Shown here in pieces: positions 49,023-53,617 of a stretch of DNA of 53,617 nt. The notes under the pieces are model-generated. The model did not search any database. It saw only the letters and a program-made list of their open reading frames with translations, and had not been told where the DNA came from. The stretch covers positions 1 through 53,617 of the forward strand of contig NZ_LGDG01000262.1 in NCBI RefSeq assembly GCF_001279775.1. Direction: 5' to 3'. The DNA is from Streptomyces sp. MMG1533 (lineage in GTDB: Bacteria > Actinomycetota > Actinomycetes > Streptomycetales > Streptomycetaceae). Position 1 is the first letter of the stretch. Each line of letters starts with the position of its first letter. Both the position numbers and the translations under genes were made by a program.

Positions 49023-51580
49023 CCGCTCTCCTCACCTGTACCGCCGCGCGCGTTGGCCACTGTGAACAGCGCGCGTGCGACCTGCGCGAATTCCCCCTTC
49101 GGATGGTCCCGGAAGAGGGGTTCGGTGCCGAACAGAACGGCCCCCGAGCTGCTGACGACCGAGGCCTGCCCGGCCGCTTGTGCGGGACCGCCGAAGCCGT
49201 CCTCCAGTGCCCGCCAGTGTCCGGAGACGAGCGGGTTCCCGGTCGCGTACCTCTGCTCCACCCGGACGTCCGGCCCGAGGTCGGTGAACCAGACGGGCGC
49301 GTACACGAACCCGTGGTCCGGCGCACCGGCCGTCACCGGTCCCGAATTCACTACCCGCACCACGCCGTTGGCGTCCCCGTTGCCCTCGACGGGTTTCGCG
49401 GCCACCAGCCCGGTGGCGGTGCCGAGGTCGGCTCCGGTGACACCGCGCCCGACGAGCCCGTGACCGGAAGCGAGGAACGCGTCGAGCGCCGTGCGGGCAG
49501 CCGCGTCGAGGGCGCCGCGGTCCAGCCCCGCCGACACGAACAGCACGTCCGCAGCCGACCAGTCGAAGCCCGAGTTCAGCACGGCCGTCGAGACCGGCGT
49601 GACCTCGAAGTTCATCTCCCGCAACGCGAACAGCTCGCCCGGCGTGACGGCCGCGGCCACCCGCAGCCGGCGCAGCTCGGTCGTGCCGGTCACCTTCGTC
49701 GCGTCGAAGACGACGTCGTACGTCCGTGCGGCAGCCGCCGCCTTCGCCCGCGCCGACGCCGGCACGATCGCGCTGCCGTCCGTGGACCGTCGCACCGAAA
49801 CGCCTTGCTGGAGAAGGGAGTTGAGGGCCGCGACCTCCTGCGGGTCGTCGAGGCGCAGCCGCAGGTCGCCGCGCGGGGCGACGTAACCGACCGGCGCGGC
49901 CTCGTCGACGGCACGCAGCGCTACGCCCGTCAGACCGCCGGACGTCACCGGCTCGACCTCGGCGCCCCACAGGCGGCCCAGGCTCCAGCCCGAGATGTCG
50001 TACATCACCGAGACCTTGTCGCTGATGTCCGTCCCGTCGGCGAGCAGCACGTTCGCGAGCCCCCGCTTGGGCTGGTGCATGTCGACGACGTACGAGCCCT
50101 TCGCGTACGACCGTCCGGCGAGCCGGAAGGCGTGGGCGGCGCGGGTGACCCGGATGTCGTTGGCGAGGAGGTGGTCGACGAGGCGGGCGGCGGCGGTGGA
50201 CCCGCCGGGGATGACATAGGCGCGCGGGAAGTTCGTGGTGTAGACGTCCTCCGGACCGATGCCCGGAACGCCCGGCACCGTCTCCTCCGAGACCGGCACC
50301 TGTGCCGCGCCCGCAGCCCCGCGCCGGAAGACCTCGATCTGGTCGGCGACGAGCGAAGCGCGGTGCCTGCGAACGAAGTCGAGAGTGGCCCGGATGGCGG
50401 CACCGGCCACGTCCACGTTGATCGCGGACCGGCGGCGCAGTTCGCTCTCCGGCAGGTTGTCGTAGGCCGCGTTGTTCACCGCCAGCGGGATCTCCACGGT
50501 GTGCGCGGCGACCGTGCCGTGGAAGGCCGCGTACTGCGGGGTGAAGATCGGCGGCCAGTCGTCCCAGCCCTCCTCCTGGTCCCGGAAGGGGATCTGCGCC
50601 GGCTGCACGCCGTCCTTCGCGGGCGTGTAGCCGAGGCCGTTGACGGCGGACTCCATGCCGAGGGCGTTGGCGTAGGTGTTCTTCAGGAAGAGGTCGTACT
50701 CGTAGTTCTCGCCGTGCGGGGGAGTGGTGGGCTCGATGAGCGTGCCGTTGACGTAGCCGTGCAGGTCGAGCATGACGGCCGGCTGCTTGTCGATCTCGAT
50801 CTGGCGCATCGCCCGCACCTCGGGCTGCGAGGCGGTGACGAAGTCCCGGTTCATGTCGAAGCCGTTGGCGTTGGCGCGGGTGCCGGCGATACGGCCGTCC
50901 GGGTTGGCCGTGATGTTGAAGTAGAGGCGGCTGTGCCCGAGGAGGTCCTTCGTCTTCGCGTCGTTCGCGGTCGCGAGCTGCTCGATGAGCTTCAGGGAGG
51001 CGTCGGTGCCCTCCCACTCGTTGCCGTGGATGTTGTTGTTGAAGAAGACGGGTGCCTTGTAACCCGCCCTGATCGACGGGTCCTTGGCGGCCCTGCCCGG
51101 TGCGTTCTCGATCAGCTCCCGCATCCGCTCCTGGGCCCTGGCCTGGCGGGCGCTCTCCGGCGCGGTGACCGTCACGAGGTACAGCCGGTGCCCGCCGGCC
51201 GACCTGCCCGCGACCTCGACGCTCACCCGGTCGCCGAGCTGCTGGATCGCGTTCAGCTTCGGGGCGATCGCGTGGTACGGCGTGAGGCCGAGCTTGACGG
51301 ACTTGTCGGCCGGGTTCTCCGGGTCGGGGGCGAGGACCTGCTCGCGCGGATAACCGTGCTCGGTGTCGGCCGTCGGGGCGGCCCGATCGGTCAGCGCCCG
51401 CTCGGCGGCGCTCTCGGGGGCGCGGGCGGCGTACTCGTCGACGGCGGGGCCCTCGCGGGTGACGGGGGGTTTCGGCTCCGCGGCGGCGGTGTGGGGGGTG
51501 AGCAGGAGCGAGCCCGCCGTGGTGACGGCGAGGGCGGTGATCAGAACAGGTCTCGCAGGAACGGTTCTCGTGGTGCGCAC
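49019..51580 (-). CDS. Secreted M14 zinc carboxypeptidase with long C-terminal extension
   Basis: 853 residues from a GTG at 51580 with GGAGGAGG five bases upstream; the open frame continues upstream without features. The signal peptide (RPVLITALAVTTAGSLLLTPHTAAA) precedes the M14 domain (about 100-470): zinc ligands His185 and Glu188 (IHGNEWEG) and His274 (DLHGYV), substrate-side FDMNRDF, and general base Glu363 (HTVEIP). About 380 further residues resemble a glutamine-amidotransferase-like or ThuA-type fold (DVLFVSAGLDRGALD, GHGLVGRGVTGADLG) and a last beta-rich segment. It trims peptides outside the cell. It is coupled to the serine hydrolase downstream. Confidence 0.93.
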   Translation of the reverse strand: MRTTRTVPARPVLITALAVTTAGSLLLTPHTAAAEPKPPVTREGPAVDEYAARAPESAAERALTDRAAPTADTEHGYPREQVLAPDPENPADKSVKLGLTPYHAIAPKLNAIQQLGDRVSVEVAGRSAGGHRLYLVTVTAPESARQARAQERMRELIENAPGRAAKDPSIRAGYKAPVFFNNNIHGNEWEGTDASLKLIEQLATANDAKTKDLLGHSRLYFNITANPDGRIAGTRANANGFDMNRDFVTASQPEVRAMRQIEIDKQPAVMLDLHGYVNGTLIEPTTPPHGENYEYDLFLKNTYANALGMESAVNGLGYTPAKDGVQPAQIPFRDQEEGWDDWPPIFTPQYAAFHGTVAAHTVEIPLAVNNAAYDNLPESELRRRSAINVDVAGAAIRATLDFVRRHRASLVADQIEVFRRGAAGAAQVPVSEETVPGVPGIGPEDVYTTNFPRAYVIPGGSTAAARLVDHLLANDIRVTRAAHAFRLAGRSYAKGSYVVDMHQPKRGLANVLLADGTDISDKVSVMYDISGWSLGRLWGAEVEPVTSGGLTGVALRAVDEAAPVGYVAPRGDLRLRLDDPQEVAALNSLLQQGVSVRRSTDGSAIVPASARAKAAAAARTYDVVFDATKVTGTTELRRLRVAAAVTPGELFALREMNFEVTPVSTAVLNSGFDWSAADVLFVSAGLDRGALDAAARTALDAFLASGHGLVGRGVTGADLGTATGLVAAKPVEGNGDANGVVRVVNSGPVTAGAPDHGFVYAPVWFTDLGPDVRVEQRYATGNPLVSGHWRALEDGFGGPAQAAGQASVVSSSGAVLFGTEPLFRDHPKGEFAQVARALFTVANARGGTGEESG

Positions 51581-51771
51581 GCGTACCTCCTCCGGGGCTT
51601 CCTGAGATCGGTACGGCGAGGTGTACCTGTTCGACTCAACCGCAACAAGAGGGAGTCGGTGTCGCGGATGCCCCGGATGGCGCATCCCGAGGGGTGCGGA
51701 GTGGGCATGCTGAGGGCGGAACACCCAGGAGTTCGGCGCCGGCGCCGGCGTGTGAGGCGAGGAGAGAGCCC

Positions 51772-52635
51772 ATGGCAACGATCCCTTCGCTCCCCAGCAG
51801 GGACGACGTACTGCGCATGGCCCGCAACACCAGCGACATCACCGGTCAACTCCTCGACACGGCCGGGAACATCACCAGAATCGCCATCAACACCTTCGAC
51901 CCGCGTGACGGTTCGGGCAGCGAGGCGCTGCGCGTGCTGCGCGAGACCACCGCGGAACTGGCCGAGGCGAGCGCGTCCCCGCAGGCCCAGGAGGCGTTCT
52001 ACCGGATCGTCGACACCCTGATGCGCCTCGGGACGTCCGGGGCGCCGCTGGCCGTGCACCCCGTGAGCGAACCGGCCCAGGCGCTGCTGACGGCCCTGGG
52101 CGACAGCCTCCTCCCCGTCCTGGACGCGGTGGAGCCGGCCGTGGAGGAGTTCGCGGCGGCGCTCGGCGACCTGGTCGAGGCGACGTCACCCTTGCTGCCG
52201 GCGGCAGCGGGCCTGGCCGCGGGGACGTTGCTCGCCCTCACCCCCGTGATCCGGGTGGCGGCGGAGGTGTTGCGCGACTCGTCCCCCGAACTCCGCCGCA
52301 TCGCCGACGCCCTGACGGCCGCGCTGGCCCCGCTGATGCCGCTCCAGGTGGCCCTCGCGGAACGCGCGGCCGAGGCCGGCGCCAACGTGGCCCGGACGAC
52401 GCTCGCCCCGCTGGCCGACCTCACGGAGGCGGCAGCGGCGACCACCAAGGCGGCCCGCCCGGTCCTGATCGCCGGCGAGGAACTCCTCGTCTCCGGCCTC
52501 GAACACCTCCAGCCGCTCCTCCTGACGACCGCGTCCCGCGCGGGGCGCTTCGCGCGGGACGCGGCGGTGCGGGTGTCGGCGGCGGTGTCGCCCGCGGCGG
52601 AGCGGGGTGTTGTGGTGGCCGTGTCTCCAGCGTGA
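51772..52635 (+). CDS. Uncharacterised long amphipathic helical protein
   Basis: 287 residues, ATG with a GAGGCGAGGAGAG ribosome site. It is almost entirely Ala/Leu/Glu/Arg helices without Trp or Cys, for example EAFYRIVDTLMRLG, LLTALGDSLLPVLDAVEPAVEEFAAALGDLVEA, LLPAAAGLAAGTLLALTPVIRVAAEVLRD, LMPLQVALAERAAEAGANVARTTLAPLADLTEAAAATTKAARPVLIAGEELL. The periodic pattern recalls phasin- or apolipoprotein-like surface-coating proteins, but I recognise no family. One stretch (150-172) is hydrophobic enough to touch a membrane. It is divergent from the M14 gene, with the EI24 gene 45 bases downstream. Confidence 0.8.
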   Translation: MATIPSLPSRDDVLRMARNTSDITGQLLDTAGNITRIAINTFDPRDGSGSEALRVLRETTAELAEASASPQAQEAFYRIVDTLMRLGTSGAPLAVHPVSEPAQALLTALGDSLLPVLDAVEPAVEEFAAALGDLVEATSPLLPAAAGLAAGTLLALTPVIRVAAEVLRDSSPELRRIADALTAALAPLMPLQVALAERAAEAGANVARTTLAPLADLTEAAAATTKAARPVLIAGEELLVSGLEHLQPLLLTTASRAGRFARDAAVRVSAAVSPAAERGVVVAVSPA

Positions 52636-52645
52636 GCGGGGTGCC

Positions 52646-52664
52646 GGAGCCCCGAAAAGGCTCC
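52646..52664 (+). terminator. Weak hairpin before the EI24 gene
   Basis: GGAGCC pairs with GGCTCC around CCGAAAA, 10 bases past the preceding stop and 16 before the next ATG. It probably attenuates read-through. Confidence 0.45.
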
Positions 52665-52680
52665 CGGATAGAGTTTCCCC

Positions 52681-53481
52681 ATGCGCGATCTCGGGGCGGG
52701 ATTCAAGTACCTCATGAGGGGCCAACGTTGGGTGGCCCGGCACGGCAAGCAGTTCGGTTTCGGCCTTCTCCCGGGCCTGATAACCCTCGTCCTCTACGCG
52801 GCGGCACTCGTCGCCCTCGCGCTGTGGGGCGAGGACTTCGTGGCGTGGGCGACTCCGTTCGCCGACGACTGGACGAGCCCGTGGCTCGGCCTCTTCCGCG
52901 GCTTCCTCACCGTCGTGCTGTTCGCCCTGGCACTCCTCCTCTCCGTCATCACCTTCACGGCGGTCACCCTCCTGATCGGCCAGCCCTTCTACGAGAACCT
53001 CTCCGAGAAGGTCGACCGGGACGTCTCGCCCGACGGCACCGCCCCCGAGTCCGGCCTGTCGCTCGGGCGCGAGCTGTGGATCTCGGCCCGTGACAGCCTC
53101 CGCATCCTCGTGCGCGCCGCGCTCTGGGGAGTCCTCCTCTTCGCGCTCGGCTTCATCCCGGTCGTCGGCCAGACGGCCGTCCCGGCGATCGGCTTCCTCG
53201 TCACCGGCTTCTTCCTCACCCAGGAACTCACCTCCGTCGCCCTGCAACGCCGCCGCGTCGAACTCCGCGACCGCCTCACCCTCCTGCGCTCGCGCAAGAC
53301 CCTGGTCTGGGGCTTCGGCACCCCCCTCGCCGTGTCCTTCCTGATCCCCTTCGTCGCGGTCTTCCTGATGCCGGGCGCGGTCGCGGGCGCGACACTCATG
53401 GCAAGGGACCTCCTCGGCGAGGAGACCACCGAGGAGGAGACCACAGAGGACGCGGACAACCCCAGCCCGTACGGCGTCTGA
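52681..53481 (+). CDS. EI24-domain membrane protein (CysZ-like)
   Basis: 266 residues with about five hydrophobic segments: FGLLPGLITLVLYAAALVALAL, FLTVVLFALALLLSVITFTAVTLLIG, LWGVLLFALGFIPVVGQTAVPAIGFLVTGFFLTQELT and SFLIPFVAVFLMPGAVAGATLM. The family landmarks QPFYENLSEKVDR and FIPVVGQ identify EI24/PF07264, which includes the sulfate-uptake protein CysZ. The C-terminus is acidic (GEETTEEETTEDADNPS). The role in streptomycetes is not known. It lies 45 bases after the helical protein with a weak hairpin between. Confidence 0.93.
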   Translation: MRDLGAGFKYLMRGQRWVARHGKQFGFGLLPGLITLVLYAAALVALALWGEDFVAWATPFADDWTSPWLGLFRGFLTVVLFALALLLSVITFTAVTLLIGQPFYENLSEKVDRDVSPDGTAPESGLSLGRELWISARDSLRILVRAALWGVLLFALGFIPVVGQTAVPAIGFLVTGFFLTQELTSVALQRRRVELRDRLTLLRSRKTLVWGFGTPLAVSFLIPFVAVFLMPGAVAGATLMARDLLGEETTEEETTEDADNPSPYGV

Positions 53482-53581
53482 GAACCCACACCCGCAGACA
53501 CCGGCCCCCTGTCCCAGCCTGCCCGGCACTCGAGCACGAGCCCCTCCGAGCCGAACCGGGGTCGGGGGGCGCAGCCTCAGC

Positions 53582-53617
53582 GGGGTGCAGGGGTGCAGGG
53601 GTGCAGGGGTGCAGGGG
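53582..53617. repeat. 8-bp tandem repeat GGGGTGCA running off the window
   Basis: Four and a half direct copies of GGGGTGCA to the last base. The true length is unknown because the window ends inside it. No open frame is associated. Confidence 0.9.

Overview
The window is high-GC actinobacterial chromosome, almost certainly Streptomyces. The signs are frequent GTG/TTG starts, densely packed 4-base ATGA/GTGA stop-start overlaps, an SCO2400-family protein, DUF397/helix-turn-helix pairs, and TTA leucine codons that are nearly absent (I found only two in frame). I saw no rRNA, tRNA, transposase, integrase or CRISPR array. It looks like ordinary core/arm-proximal chromosome organised around plant polysaccharide use.

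Layout. 1-6930 (-): a coupled four-gene operon for a cell-envelope glycan (GT4 glycosyltransferase, SAM methyltransferase, large AftD-like arabinofuranosyltransferase, condensation-domain protein cut by the window edge). 7131-9946: a DUF3068 membrane protein, then a divergent DUF2613-like peptide, a PucR-type regulator with a TTA codon, and a small Cys-rich protein. 10078-11696: an IclR regulator coupled to an SMP-30 sugar lactonase. 11811-15110 (-): a coupled FAD monooxygenase / MAB_1171c-type membrane protein / ImmA-like metallopeptidase cassette. 15360-24136: an arabinan locus with an ABC importer whose binding protein has a TTA codon, endo-arabinanase, GH51 arabinofuranosidase and a convergent GH35 beta-galactosidase. 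24219-29152: Rrf2 regulator and TauE/SafE exporter, DUF4360 protein, DUF397/HTH pair with a divergent ATP-binding anti-sigma-type protein, and a secreted intradiol dioxygenase. 29336-33706: a small protein, a DUF3500 lipoprotein and a second arabinan-degrading pair (GH43 endo-arabinanase, and GH43 with a ricin-B lectin domain). 33776-35416: an aminotransferase with an unusual Pro/Met/Ala tail. 35579-44014 (-): a seven-gene sugar and sugar-acid operon (enolase-superfamily dehydratase, Zn alcohol dehydrogenase, U32-like TIM-barrel protein, ChvE/MmsA/MmsB importer, aldose 1-epimerase). 44357-53481: SCO2400-family protein, MarR regulator divergent from a zinc-independent MDR reductase and Ohr, a serine hydrolase coupled to an M14 peptidase, an unknown helical protein and an EI24 protein.

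How it may work together. Secreted GH43 and GH51 enzymes would cut arabinan, the first importer would take up the oligomers, and GH35 would remove galactose side chains. The second operon would import monosaccharides, mutarotate them and oxidise them to sugar acids, with the SMP-30 lactonase as a plausible missing step. Two regulatory links stand out. The promoters at 15280 and 31171 are near copies of each other and tie the two arabinan loci together. Matching TGTTCGAAATTTC sites just downstream of the iclR and dehydratase-operon promoters tie 10078-11696 to 35579-44014. These links are inferred from sequence alone.
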